From Sediminihabitans luteus (GTDB lineage: Bacteria > Actinomycetota > Actinomycetes > Actinomycetales > Cellulomonadaceae), in contig NZ_PGFE01000002.1 in assembly GCF_002797595.1 (NCBI RefSeq), positions 124,001-188,000 on the forward strand: a stretch of 64,000 bases of DNA. The letters run 5' to 3'. The stretch's first letter is position 1. Every line of letters begins with the position of its first letter. Positions 1-8,827 of the stretch are shown one piece after another. Position numbers and translations under genes: made by a program. The notes under the pieces were generated by a model. The model was given only the letters and a program-made list of their open reading frames with translations. It ran no database searches and had not been told where the DNA came from.

Positions 1-43
1 GATGCGCTGGTCACCCATCGCTCGTTAGGTCAGGATCGCCACC

Positions 44-1243
44 ATGGTGTCCTCGTTCGGTTGGCTCGACGTCGACGCTGTGCAGCGACAGAAGATGCTC
101 GAAGTGGTGGATCTTTTCCGGGAGTCGGGCACGGTGGACGACCTCGGTGTCGGCACGATCCGTGATGCGTTCTCCGATCTGCTCTTCCCGGGGACCTCGG
201 TGCTGCACACGCGTCTGCGCTACGTCCTCTTCGTGCCATGGCTGATGCAGCGCGCGCAGGCCAAGGGCAGTCCGGGGGAGATGAGCGCCGAGTTTCGCCG
301 CCTGGAGTTCCGCCTCATCACGAGCCTCCTGGAGGGCGGTGAGCGGCAGGGCGTCATCGGCAACACGGCCCGTTCGGGCCTGAATCAGCTGCCGAGTGCG
401 ATGTACTGGTCGGCTCTGGGCGCCTGGGGCGTCCGCGATGTCGCTTCGGTGGATGCCTACTTCCGCCGGACGCACGACCTCCGGGCACTGGACCGGCGCT
501 CGGTGCGGGCCGACGACCCGGAGTCTCAAGGCAACACGTCGGGCTCCGGCATCGATCCTCATCTGCCGCCCGCCCCACGGAACCTTCTCACCAGTGCCGT
601 CCTGACGCTGGAGCCCGAGGAGGAGCAGTATCTGTCGGACCGCATTGCGGCGTCCGCGCGGGGCTCGATGCTGGGTTGGCTGGTACATCACCAGCCAACA
701 AACGACCCGGACCGGGTGTGGGACATCGACAACCTCGCCGACGCGCCGGAGAACCTGCGCAACGTGGTGGATCACGCCAAGCGTTACAGCCTGGCGATCA
801 ACGGCGGCGCGCTCCTGTACAACCTGTTGTTGGCCGAGAAGTCCGAACAGGTCGAGCGCGCCGACGAGTACCGCGAAGCGCTGGACGGCTGGCGTGAGTC
901 TGTCGCGGCTGCGCGGACGTTCACCGGCTGGAACCGCGCGGACTTCTGGGGGACCGTCCGCAGTGGCAACCCGAACCTGCGGCCAATGACTGCGACCTTC
1001 GTGGACCGGTGGCTGGACCTGGTCGCCGCGGACGACGACGTCGCGAGCTCCAGCGAGGCCCGCAGTCTGGTCGCGACGCGCGAGAAGAACATCAAGGGCG
1101 GCCGCGCCCGGCTCCTCAACCAGGCGGCCCTCGACCGATGGAACGGCGCCAGTGGAGTGGGTCGCAACGACTTCCGCTGGCTCGTGGCGCGCTCGCACCT
1201 CCGCGACCTGTACACCGCCCGCGAGGGAATGAAGGCCGCCTGA
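44..1243 (+). CDS. DUF6361 family protein, first gene of an Azaca-like defence cassette
   Basis: A 399-residue soluble protein. Its N-terminus (SSFGWLDVD, then GVGTIRDAFSDLLFPGTS and LRYVLFVPWL) matches what I remember of DUF6361, a family found beside PLD-like proteins and helicases. No catalytic motif is visible and the biochemical role is unknown. The ATG at 44 follows an AGGA at about 33-36. The stop (TGA 1241-1243) shares its A with the ATG of the PLD gene, so the two are translationally coupled, and a GTGA overlap then couples the PLD gene to the helicase. By analogy this could be the ZacA-like member of Azaca, which is an inference from memory of that system. A gene further upstream cannot be excluded because the window starts only 43 bases before it. 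Confidence 0.85.
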   Translation: MVSSFGWLDVDAVQRQKMLEVVDLFRESGTVDDLGVGTIRDAFSDLLFPGTSVLHTRLRYVLFVPWLMQRAQAKGSPGEMSAEFRRLEFRLITSLLEGGERQGVIGNTARSGLNQLPSAMYWSALGAWGVRDVASVDAYFRRTHDLRALDRRSVRADDPESQGNTSGSGIDPHLPPAPRNLLTSAVLTLEPEEEQYLSDRIAASARGSMLGWLVHHQPTNDPDRVWDIDNLADAPENLRNVVDHAKRYSLAINGGALLYNLLLAEKSEQVERADEYREALDGWRESVAAARTFTGWNRADFWGTVRSGNPNLRPMTATFVDRWLDLVAADDDVASSSEARSLVATREKNIKGGRARLLNQAALDRWNGASGVGRNDFRWLVARSHLRDLYTAREGMKAA

Positions 1244-3057
1244 TGCTCACCCCGCAGACCCGTGTCATGCTCACGGACGCGTTGCGCCCGCCGGCCGGCT
1301 ACCGCGTCGATGTCGCCGTCGGCACGTCCTACTCGCTGGACCTCACGGCGATGCTCCTCGCGCCGTTGTCCTTCGCGCTGTACGACCACCAGGGCGACGA
1401 CGTCTTCTCGACCGACCCGGTGCGGCTTCTCGAGGCCGTGCGCCGTCACGCCGACCACACCACCGTGTTCTGCCAGGCCGGGGGGATCCACGTCCCGGCG
1501 GCGTACCGCCCGATCCTCACGTTCGTCGAGGACAGCGTCTTGGAGGTCATGCCTCCCGCGGGCCGCACGCTCTTCCATCCGAAGGTGTGGGCGCTCCGGT
1601 TCGTCGAGCCCGGTGGTGGGCACCGGCACCGGGTCGTGGTGCTCAGCCGCAACCTCACCTTCGACCGGTCGTGGGACACGGCGCTCGTCCTCGACGAGGC
1701 CGACGACGGCACGATCGACGCACGCCCCGCCGCTGAGTTCGTGTCCGCGCTCCCGGGCCTCGCGATCCGCGGGGTCGACGCCCGACGAGCCCGTGAGATC
1801 GAGAACCTCGCCGCCACGCTCTCGCAAGTGCGGCTCGCGCCGCCCGCTCCGTTCACGCACGGTGAGCTGTTGCCGATCGGCCTCGACGACGACGCGGTGT
1901 GGCCGTTCCCGAGCGATGCGCGACGACTACTCGCGATCAGTCCGTTCCTCACGGCCAAGGCCGTCGGCGAGCTGGCATCGATCAGCAACAACCGCATCCT
2001 GGTGTCGCGTCCAGAGACGTTCGAGCTGCTCGGTGCGGCCACCCTCGACGGCTGGGAGACCACCGTGCTGCAGAGGTTGGCGGAAGTCCAGGTCGGCGAC
2101 GACGGCGACACTCCTGCTGCGGCCCTGGTCGAGGGCGCCGCCAGCGATGGGCTGCACGCCAAGACGTTCGTGCTCGACCTTCCACGCTCGGAGTCCATGA
2201 CGGTGACCGGGAGCGCCAACCTCACGGCGGCGCCGTGGGGGCGCAGCGTCGAGTTCGACGCCGTCCTCGTCGGGCCGACGTCGCAGTGCGGAGTGTCGGC
2301 AACGCTCGACGGCTCGCCCGAGGCGCCAGGGCTGCGGCAGCTGCTGTCGGAGCATGCCGTCACTTCGCAAGACGGCGTCGAGGACGCGGCCATCCGCACC
2401 TCGTACGAGATCGAGGACTTCCATCGGGCCCTTGCCGTCGCCGGACCGACCCTCCACGTCGAGCACCTCGACGAGGATCGCGTCACCGCCACCCTGAAGC
2501 TCACGCTTCCCGATGCCGTTCCCGGCGAGACGACGGTGTGGCTCGCTTCCCTGCGTGGGGACGGTCAGTCCCGCCCCCTGGCAGGCCGAACCGAGTGGGC
2601 TGTGGCGCCGACCAACGTGACGCCCTTCATCGCGGTCGAGACCATCGGCGGCGACGGCGATGCCCGCGTGAAGCGGGCCTGCGTGCTCAAGGCGGAACTC
2701 ACGGGCGCGATCGACTCGCGCCGTCAGGACGCCGTCGCCTCGGTGCTCCGGAGCAAGGCCGACGTGCTGCGCTACCTCGTCTTCCTGCTCGGGGATCCGT
2801 CGTACGACGCGCTCTTCGCGCAGATCGCCGGGGCCGATGCCGACGGGTTCGGCCGTGAGGGCCAGCGCAGCGTGGAGGACATCGCGCTCTTCGAACCTTT
2901 GGTCCGGGCGACGGGTCGGGACGTGGACGCGCTCGCCCGGGTAGCGAGCCTCGTCGACGAGCTGCGCGAGATGGAGCACGCCGACGAGCTCGTGCCCGAC
3001 GGATTCGACGAGCTGTGGGACGTCGTCTGGCAGGTCCATCAGGAGGGACGAGAGTGA
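1243..3057 (+). CDS. PLD-like (HKD) protein of an Azaca-like cassette
   Basis: A 604-residue protein with two phospholipase-D-type half sites. The first is LFHPKVWAL near residues 110-118 followed by LSRNLT near 134-139. The second is LHAKTFVLD near 304-312 followed by TGSANLT near 322-328. The HxK...N pattern is the PLD superfamily active site, used by several DNA-processing nucleases; no membrane segment is seen. The start is the ATG at 1243 inside TGATG, overlapping the DUF6361 stop. The open frame extends upstream inside DUF6361 but that part is out-of-frame shadow. It ends in a GTGA overlap with the helicase, as in other helicase plus PLD defence pairs (DISARM, Dpd, Azaca). The likely role is nuclease or DNA-end sensing (inference). 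Confidence 0.85.
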   Translation: MLTPQTRVMLTDALRPPAGYRVDVAVGTSYSLDLTAMLLAPLSFALYDHQGDDVFSTDPVRLLEAVRRHADHTTVFCQAGGIHVPAAYRPILTFVEDSVLEVMPPAGRTLFHPKVWALRFVEPGGGHRHRVVVLSRNLTFDRSWDTALVLDEADDGTIDARPAAEFVSALPGLAIRGVDARRAREIENLAATLSQVRLAPPAPFTHGELLPIGLDDDAVWPFPSDARRLLAISPFLTAKAVGELASISNNRILVSRPETFELLGAATLDGWETTVLQRLAEVQVGDDGDTPAAALVEGAASDGLHAKTFVLDLPRSESMTVTGSANLTAAPWGRSVEFDAVLVGPTSQCGVSATLDGSPEAPGLRQLLSEHAVTSQDGVEDAAIRTSYEIEDFHRALAVAGPTLHVEHLDEDRVTATLKLTLPDAVPGETTVWLASLRGDGQSRPLAGRTEWAVAPTNVTPFIAVETIGGDGDARVKRACVLKAELTGAIDSRRQDAVASVLRSKADVLRYLVFLLGDPSYDALFAQIAGADADGFGREGQRSVEDIALFEPLVRATGRDVDALARVASLVDELREMEHADELVPDGFDELWDVVWQVHQEGRE

Positions 3058-6000
3058 ACGAGACCCGCCCCGACGTCGATCGCACCCTGGCGAGTCTCAA
3101 GGACTTCCAGCGCGCGACCGTCGAGCACGCCTTCCGAAGGCTCTTCACCGATGCTGACGCGACCAAGCGATTCCTCGTCGCCGACGAGGTCGGTCTCGGC
3201 AAGACCATGGTTGCGAAGGGCGTGATCGCCAAGGCCGTCGACCACCTGTGGGACGACCCGGAGCGGCGGATCGATGTCGTCTACATCTGCTCCAACAGCC
3301 AGATCGCCCGACAGAACCTGTCTCGGCTGAACGTGGTCGGCGGCCGGGAGCACCGTCATGCCGATCGCCTGACCATGCTGCCGCACGTCATCCGGGACCT
3401 GCGTTCCAGCAGGGTCAACTTCGTCTCGTTCACGCCCGGGACGTCGTTCCAGGTCGGGAGCACGGGCGGGAAGGCGGAGGAACGCGCACTTCTCTACCAG
3501 ATGCTTGCCACGACCCGCGGACGGGAGATCACCAGCCGCTCGGCCTGGGCGAAGTTCTTCCAGGGCTGGATGAGTCGGGAGAACTTCGAGCGCCAGATCG
3601 CCGCCATCGACCGGACCGACCTCGACGCCGAACTCTGCCGCTCCTTCGAGGTGGAGGTCGGGCGAGCCTGGGGTCCAGAGGGCAGCAGGCTTGCCGACGA
3701 GCTGGAGGCCTGCGTCCAGGAGTTCACGTGGCGACGGCGCATCGCCGACGGCGAGCTCGCGCGTCGTCGCGACCGCCTCGTCGGCGCGCTCCGCCAGCTC
3801 GTTGCGCGTGCCGCGGTCGAGCACCTGGAACCCGATCTGGTGATCCTGGACGAGTTCCAGCGGTTCAAAGACCTCCTGGACACCGATCACGAGGGCGCGG
3901 ACCTGGCGAACGCGGTCTTCGACCACCCTGACGCCAAGGTCCTGCTGCTCTCGGCGACGCCCTACAAGATGTACACGCTGCCCGACGAACCGGAGGGTGA
4001 CGACCACTACCGCGACTTCACGCGCACCATCCAGTTTCTCGGCGGCGACGAGCGCGCCGCCGTCGTCGAACGTGAACTGCGCACCATGCGGGCCAACATG
4101 ATTGACGGCGGCGATCCGGCGCTAGCCCGCGCCGCTCGTGATCGCGTCCAGCACGAGCTGCGCCAGGTCATGTGCCGCACCGAACGACTCGCCTCCACCC
4201 CCGACCGGGACGGCATGCTCGTCGAGAAGGTCCTTGACGGCACCCACCTCACCGCGGGGGACCTACGCGCCTGGCGGGCATTCGACGACGTCGCACGCCA
4301 GATCGACCGCCACGATGTCTTCGAGTACTGGCGATCGACCCCATACCCGCTCAACCTCATGGAGCGAGGCTCGTACCAGGTCCGGACGAAGTTCCAGGCC
4401 GCCGTCGAACGCGGCGACTCCGACGTCGCGGCGGCGCTCGCGAGCGGCGCAGGTCTGCTTGACTGGGACGACGTGCGCCACTACCGAGCGCTCGACCCTG
4501 GCAACGCGAAGATGCGTGGCCTGGTGACCGACGTGCTCGACCGAGGTGCATGGCGGCTGGCGTGGGTGCCCCCGTCGTTGCCGTACTACGCACCTGCTGG
4601 CGCCTATGCGCAGCCGGAACTGCGCGCGTTCACCAAGCGGTTGCTCTTCTCGGCGTGGTCCGTCGTGCCGAAGGCGGTGGCCGTTGTCATGAGCTACGGC
4701 GCCGAACGGCGAGCGATGGAGGTACCGCTGGCGGCGATGGAGGAGGCCGGTCGAACACCGACCCGCTATGACGACCGCCCGACGACGCCGCCGCTGCAGT
4801 TCCGGATGGTCGCCGGTGACGATCCGCGGCCGGGAGCCATGTCGACGCTCGGACTGCTGTACCCATCGCCGGTGCTGGCGCGTCTCGGTGATCCGCTGGA
4901 CGTCGCTCGTGAGCTCGGGACGCTCAAGGCAAACCAGAACACGGTGCTTGACGTCGTCCGTGGACGGATCGAGACCGCACTCGTTGAACTGCCGGCCGGG
5001 CGTGACGAAGCCCGTGCTGACGACCGGTGGTACTGGGCGGCACCGATGCTCCTCGATCGGGCTCGATCGCATGACGAGGAATCGTTCTGGGAGCTGGCGC
5101 TGTCACGCGCTGCCGAGGACGAACGGCACGAAGGGGGAGCAGGCTTCGCCGCTCACCTGCGGCTCGCCCAGGAGGTCACCTCGCTTGAGCTGGGCCGGCG
5201 ACCCGATGATCTGACTGACGTGCTGTCGCGGCTGGCCGTCGCCGGGCCGGGCGCGTGCGCGCTGCGAGCGCTGTCCCGCGTGACAGGCGGTGAGCGGTCG
5301 TTGACCCACCCCGTGATTCGGCGCGAGGCATTCAACGTGGCGCTCGGGCTGCGCTCCCTGTTCAACAAGCCCGAGATCGTCGCCCTGCTGCGCTCGGAAG
5401 ACGACGACCGGTACTGGCGTGCCGTTCTTGACCACTGCCTCCACGGGGTGCTGCAGTCCGTGCTCGACGAGTATGCGCACGTGCTGGTCGAGTCCGAAGG
5501 TCAGCAGGGCGCCCACCGGCTCGAACGGGCCGAGACGATCGCGGCCGTCATGGCCGAGGCATTGTCGATCCGTGCCGCCACCAACGTCGTGGAGGACGTC
5601 CGCGTACGGGACGGACGAGTCGAGCTCGACGAGCACCGCATGTCCAGCCACTTCGCCGCCCGGTACGGACGTGCCGTCACCAGCGAGCAAACGGCGGTGC
5701 GCGAGTCGACCGTGCGGGTCGCATACAACTCGCCGTTCCGCCCGTTCGTCCTGGCGTCGACGTCCGTGGGACAGGAGGGCCTCGACTTCCACACCTACAG
5801 TCACGCCCTGGTCCACTGGAACTTGCCGGGGAATCCTGTCGACCTCGAGCAGCGCGAGGGACGCGTCCACCGCTACAAGGGGCACGCCGTGCGCAAGAAC
5901 GTCGCGGCCGTCCACGGGGAGACGGTGCTGAACGACGTGGCGGCCGACCCCTGGGCAGGAGTGTTCTCAACGGCGCAGAAGGCGTGCGCCGGCGGCGGCT

Positions 6001-6593
6001 CGGACATCACCCCGTTCTGGGTGTACGCGCCTCCGGGCGGTGCCGCGATCGAACGCTATGTTCCGGCCCTGCCGCTGAGCCGCGAGGCGCAGCACTATCG
6101 GCGCCTGCAGCGGACTGTGGGGGCCTACCGGCTCGTCATCGGGCAGCCCCGTCAGGACGACCTGCTGCGCTACGTGGGAGAGAGCGGCGTCGACCTCGAC
6201 TGGCTCCGGGTGGACCTGACGCCGGAGCCCGTCGAGGCGTCGGCAGACGAACGTGGGCCGGACGACGCCTCAAGACAGGTGTTCGACCCGGCAACCGACG
6301 AGCCGCCGGTGGCGCCGGACCCGTGGGGGAGCCGCGATGCCGTGCTGTGGTCGCGGGTGCTCTACGACGGCGGCCTGCTCGCGATCAACGTACGGGAGGG
6401 CCGTGCCGTGACGTACGCCGAGTACCAGCAGATCGGTCGTCGCGCCGGCTACAGCGACCTGCGAGGGGCCGCGGGCGCGCGCATCCGGCGAGACGACGAC
6501 GGCGGACGGTGGCTGGCGTTCCCTGGTCGTCGGGAGCTGGAGGGGAGCGCGTACGCGCTGGGTCTCGATCTGCCAAGGGATCTGGCGTGGTAG
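3054..6593 (+). CDS. SNF2-type helicase, third gene of an Azaca-like cassette
   Basis: A 1179-residue superfamily 2 helicase. The Walker A region is DEVGLGKTMVAKG at about residues 44-56, motif II is ILDEFQRF near 265-272, motif III is SATPYKMY near 300-307, and motifs V/VI are GLDFHTYSHALVHWNLPG and LEQREGRVHRYKG near 907-945. A long insert of several hundred residues separates the two RecA-like lobes, as in SNF2-family proteins. The GTG at 3054 overlaps the PLD stop (GTGA) and follows a strong AGGAGG at about 3041. This is the probable motor of the cassette; DEFQ instead of DEAH is a normal variant. Assignment as ZacC-like rests on gene order and fold, not on a database match. Confidence 0.88.
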   Translation: MNETRPDVDRTLASLKDFQRATVEHAFRRLFTDADATKRFLVADEVGLGKTMVAKGVIAKAVDHLWDDPERRIDVVYICSNSQIARQNLSRLNVVGGREHRHADRLTMLPHVIRDLRSSRVNFVSFTPGTSFQVGSTGGKAEERALLYQMLATTRGREITSRSAWAKFFQGWMSRENFERQIAAIDRTDLDAELCRSFEVEVGRAWGPEGSRLADELEACVQEFTWRRRIADGELARRRDRLVGALRQLVARAAVEHLEPDLVILDEFQRFKDLLDTDHEGADLANAVFDHPDAKVLLLSATPYKMYTLPDEPEGDDHYRDFTRTIQFLGGDERAAVVERELRTMRANMIDGGDPALARAARDRVQHELRQVMCRTERLASTPDRDGMLVEKVLDGTHLTAGDLRAWRAFDDVARQIDRHDVFEYWRSTPYPLNLMERGSYQVRTKFQAAVERGDSDVAAALASGAGLLDWDDVRHYRALDPGNAKMRGLVTDVLDRGAWRLAWVPPSLPYYAPAGAYAQPELRAFTKRLLFSAWSVVPKAVAVVMSYGAERRAMEVPLAAMEEAGRTPTRYDDRPTTPPLQFRMVAGDDPRPGAMSTLGLLYPSPVLARLGDPLDVARELGTLKANQNTVLDVVRGRIETALVELPAGRDEARADDRWYWAAPMLLDRARSHDEESFWELALSRAAEDERHEGGAGFAAHLRLAQEVTSLELGRRPDDLTDVLSRLAVAGPGACALRALSRVTGGERSLTHPVIRREAFNVALGLRSLFNKPEIVALLRSEDDDRYWRAVLDHCLHGVLQSVLDEYAHVLVESEGQQGAHRLERAETIAAVMAEALSIRAATNVVEDVRVRDGRVELDEHRMSSHFAARYGRAVTSEQTAVRESTVRVAYNSPFRPFVLASTSVGQEGLDFHTYSHALVHWNLPGNPVDLEQREGRVHRYKGHAVRKNVAAVHGETVLNDVAADPWAGVFSTAQKACAGGGSDITPFWVYAPPGGAAIERYVPALPLSREAQHYRRLQRTVGAYRLVIGQPRQDDLLRYVGESGVDLDWLRVDLTPEPVEASADERGPDDASRQVFDPATDEPPVAPDPWGSRDAVLWSRVLYDGGLLAINVREGRAVTYAEYQQIGRRAGYSDLRGAAGARIRRDDDGGRWLAFPGRRELEGSAYALGLDLPRDLAW

Positions 6594-6654
6594 CCGGTCG
6601 CGGTGATCGGACTCGATGGTGAAGCAGTGGGGTCGAGCGAGTACGGTCGGCCAG

Positions 6655-7359
6655 ATGGGAGATCACGTGCCCGAAGGCTGGCCCGTCATCGAGCGGGTGC
6701 AGCTTGATGCGGCGAAGGAATCAACGCTTCGAGCATTGGCCTCGGCTCCGCTGGAGCGCTACTACGACGTGCGGGGCGGCTACGCCGGCGCGACATTTGC
6801 TTCCATCGCACCGAACGACCCGTACGACGTCACCGGCGCTGATCTCCACGCACTCTCGATGCTGTCAGTCACGGTGGGTCCCGCCGCGACGAGAAGAGTT
6901 CTGGACCATGGTGAGCATCGCCTTCGCCTTCTCGACGCCCTGGCGGCGGTCGACCCCGGAGCGCGACTGGAGGATGCGAGCGCTGCCGTGCTCGAGTCGG
7001 CCTGGCGCCTCCATGAGGTCGCCAAGGAAGCGCTGGCCGACCCGACCACGAAGGGACAGTCCGATCCATGGGTGACCGCGGCCAAGCTCGTAGCACGGAA
7101 GCGTCCTCGCCTCCTTCCCGTCCGCGACACCAAGGTGCGCGCCCTCCTCGGTCTGGGTTTGGCACGAGATGGTCGACTCGAACTACAAGCCCTGCGGTAC
7201 CTGGTCACCGACCCCGACGTCACGGCAGCCATGACGCAGGCGGTCCAACGCGCTCGCGGCCAGGCAGCGTCCGAGGAACGGGAGTGCGTCTTCGACGTCG
7301 AACCACTCCGGGTGCTCGATGCCGCCCTCTGGCTTGACAGTATGGCCCGATCTGCCTGA
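6655..7359 (+). CDS. DUF6308 family protein
   Basis: About 234 residues. The stretch AAKLVARKRPRLLPVRDTKV near residues 140-160, with an N-terminal YYDVRGGYAGATFASIAP and mid-region LLSVT-like sequence, matches my memory of DUF6308, whose function is unknown. The start is uncertain: in-frame choices are ATG 6616, ATG 6655 and GTG 6667. The GTG has the best ribosome site (GGGAG five bases upstream), and the true protein may start there. It lies 61 bases after the helicase stop on the same strand, so it may be co-transcribed with the Azaca-like genes, but there is no overlap to prove coupling. Confidence 0.75.
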   Translation: MGDHVPEGWPVIERVQLDAAKESTLRALASAPLERYYDVRGGYAGATFASIAPNDPYDVTGADLHALSMLSVTVGPAATRRVLDHGEHRLRLLDALAAVDPGARLEDASAAVLESAWRLHEVAKEALADPTTKGQSDPWVTAAKLVARKRPRLLPVRDTKVRALLGLGLARDGRLELQALRYLVTDPDVTAAMTQAVQRARGQAASEERECVFDVEPLRVLDAALWLDSMARSA

Positions 7360-7504
7360 CGGGGCTTGCCCAGGAGTGCTCCGCAAGCAGTTGTTCTCCC
7401 GGGTCACCCGCCGACGTGCCAGGCACTGCGATTGCCGTCAGGTCCTGCACGCAGAGCTCCCGTTCCGGTGGACAGGAGTACGGGACGCGCGTGACGATCG
7501 GGGC

Positions 7505-8365
7505 GTGCTCACGATCGCGTCGTGGAACATGAACCAGCGCGACAGCGCCTGGTCACGACTCGATGTCCTGGCCGAGCAACACGACGTGTCCGTGGCACTA
7601 CTCCAGGAGGCCCGTCGGCCAGCAGACGCCAGGGGCGGGTGGCAGCTGCACCCGCCTGTCGAGGATGCCGGCCGCTGGCGGATTGCCGTGCCCGGGCGCT
7701 ACCGGGCGGCGAACGGTTCGTTGAAGCCAACGCGACGACACTTCGCGTCCGCCATCGCCAGCCGTGAAGGATTGGTCGTCCCGCGTGATCCCTCAGCGCT
7801 GCACGAGGTGGTCGACGGGGAGTTCGCCCGCAGTCATCCCGGCCAGTTCGCCGTCGGGGACATCCAAACCGACCGCGGCGCCCGCGTCACGGTCATCAGC
7901 CTCTATGGGATCTGTGATCGCATGCTGGATTCCGGGACGATGTACCCGGAGGCGACGCTGCATCGCGCAATCTCCGACCTCACGCCGATCTTCCAGGAGC
8001 GAGCGAGCGACTACGTTCTGGTCGCCGGAGACCTCAACCTCTACTCGTACTCCGACGGCACTATCTGGGGCCGGCGCGGCATGACCGTCTTCGAGCGGCT
8101 GGCAGCGTACGGGCTCGACGTCCTCGGTCCGTTCCGTCGTCCTGACGAACCTCGCCTCGAGCGATGCCCCTGCCCAGATGTCGACTGTCGGCACGTCATT
8201 ACGTTTCTCTACCAGTCGAACCCGAAGAACCGGCCGCATCAGCTCGATTTCTTCCTCGCTACACCACGCCTGCGTGACCGGCGTCGCGAGTGCTGGGCCG
8301 ACCCCGACCTCGAGTGGCCGCAGCACAGCGACCACCGCCCGATTCTCACGGCCTTCGACGTGTAG
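7505..8365 (+). CDS. Endonuclease/exonuclease/phosphatase (EEP) family protein
   Basis: About 286 residues with the full EEP active-site series: ASWNMNQ at residues 5-11 (Asn), LLQEARRP at about 35-42 (metal-binding Glu), VAGDLNLYSYSD near 172-183 (GDxN) and HSDHRPILTAF at the C-terminus (SDH). The fold is shared by DNase I, exonuclease III and phosphoesterases; the substrate cannot be read from sequence. The GTG at 7505 is the only start that leaves the first motif near the N-terminus; the frame runs upstream to 7319 but that part is not protein-like. It is isolated by about 145 bases from the DUF6308 gene and 141 from the MazG-like gene, all on one strand. A defence nuclease role is inferred from the neighbourhood. 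Confidence 0.82.
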   Translation: MLTIASWNMNQRDSAWSRLDVLAEQHDVSVALLQEARRPADARGGWQLHPPVEDAGRWRIAVPGRYRAANGSLKPTRRHFASAIASREGLVVPRDPSALHEVVDGEFARSHPGQFAVGDIQTDRGARVTVISLYGICDRMLDSGTMYPEATLHRAISDLTPIFQERASDYVLVAGDLNLYSYSDGTIWGRRGMTVFERLAAYGLDVLGPFRRPDEPRLERCPCPDVDCRHVITFLYQSNPKNRPHQLDFFLATPRLRDRRRECWADPDLEWPQHSDHRPILTAFDV

Positions 8366-8506
8366 ACCTTGATCCGGACATTGGCCACTCCGTGACAGTC
8401 ATCGCGGCATGCTCGGAGGTTTGGAGATGTCTTCGTGCAGGTCAGGATGGCCGCGACTTCCGGTCCGCGTGGTATCGAACGTCCGTCAATCGCTACGCTG
8501 TCGCAC

Positions 8507-8827
8507 ATGCCTCACGACCGAGTACGCGAGGCGCTCCGGACCTTCGTTGCGGAGCGCGACTGGGAACAGTTCCACACCCCGGAGAACCTCGCGAAGAGCA
8601 TCGCGATCGAGTCGGGTGAGTTGCTCGAGTGCTTCCAGTGGGGCGGCAATCCGGACCTCGGGGCGGTCCAGGAGGAACTCGCGGACGTGCTGTCGTACTG
8701 CTTCCTGATGGCGGACCGGCTGGGACTTGACCCGGATCAGATCGTCCTCGACAAGCTCGAGACGACACGCTCGAAGTACCCGGTGGAGAAGGCCCGAGGG
8801 AGCAGCGCCAAGTATGACCAGCTTTGA
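8507..8827 (+). CDS. MazG-like nucleotide pyrophosphohydrolase
   Basis: A 106-residue all-alpha NTP pyrophosphatase. The metal-binding pattern is ESGELLE at residues 35-41 and EELADVL at 57-63 (ExxE...ExxD), and the length is typical of single-domain MazG/iMazG/dCTPase-like proteins. Such enzymes hydrolyse (d)NTPs to monophosphates and pyrophosphate. The ATG at 8507 is preferred over an upstream ATG at 8435 because the family begins near RVREALRTFVAERDW. The stop overlaps the start of the GIY-YIG/DUF2075 gene by 14 bases, so the two are translated together. The pairing suggests nucleotide housekeeping or signalling tied to the helicase-nuclease next door. Confidence 0.9.
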   Translation: MPHDRVREALRTFVAERDWEQFHTPENLAKSIAIESGELLECFQWGGNPDLGAVQEELADVLSYCFLMADRLGLDPDQIVLDKLETTRSKYPVEKARGSSAKYDQL

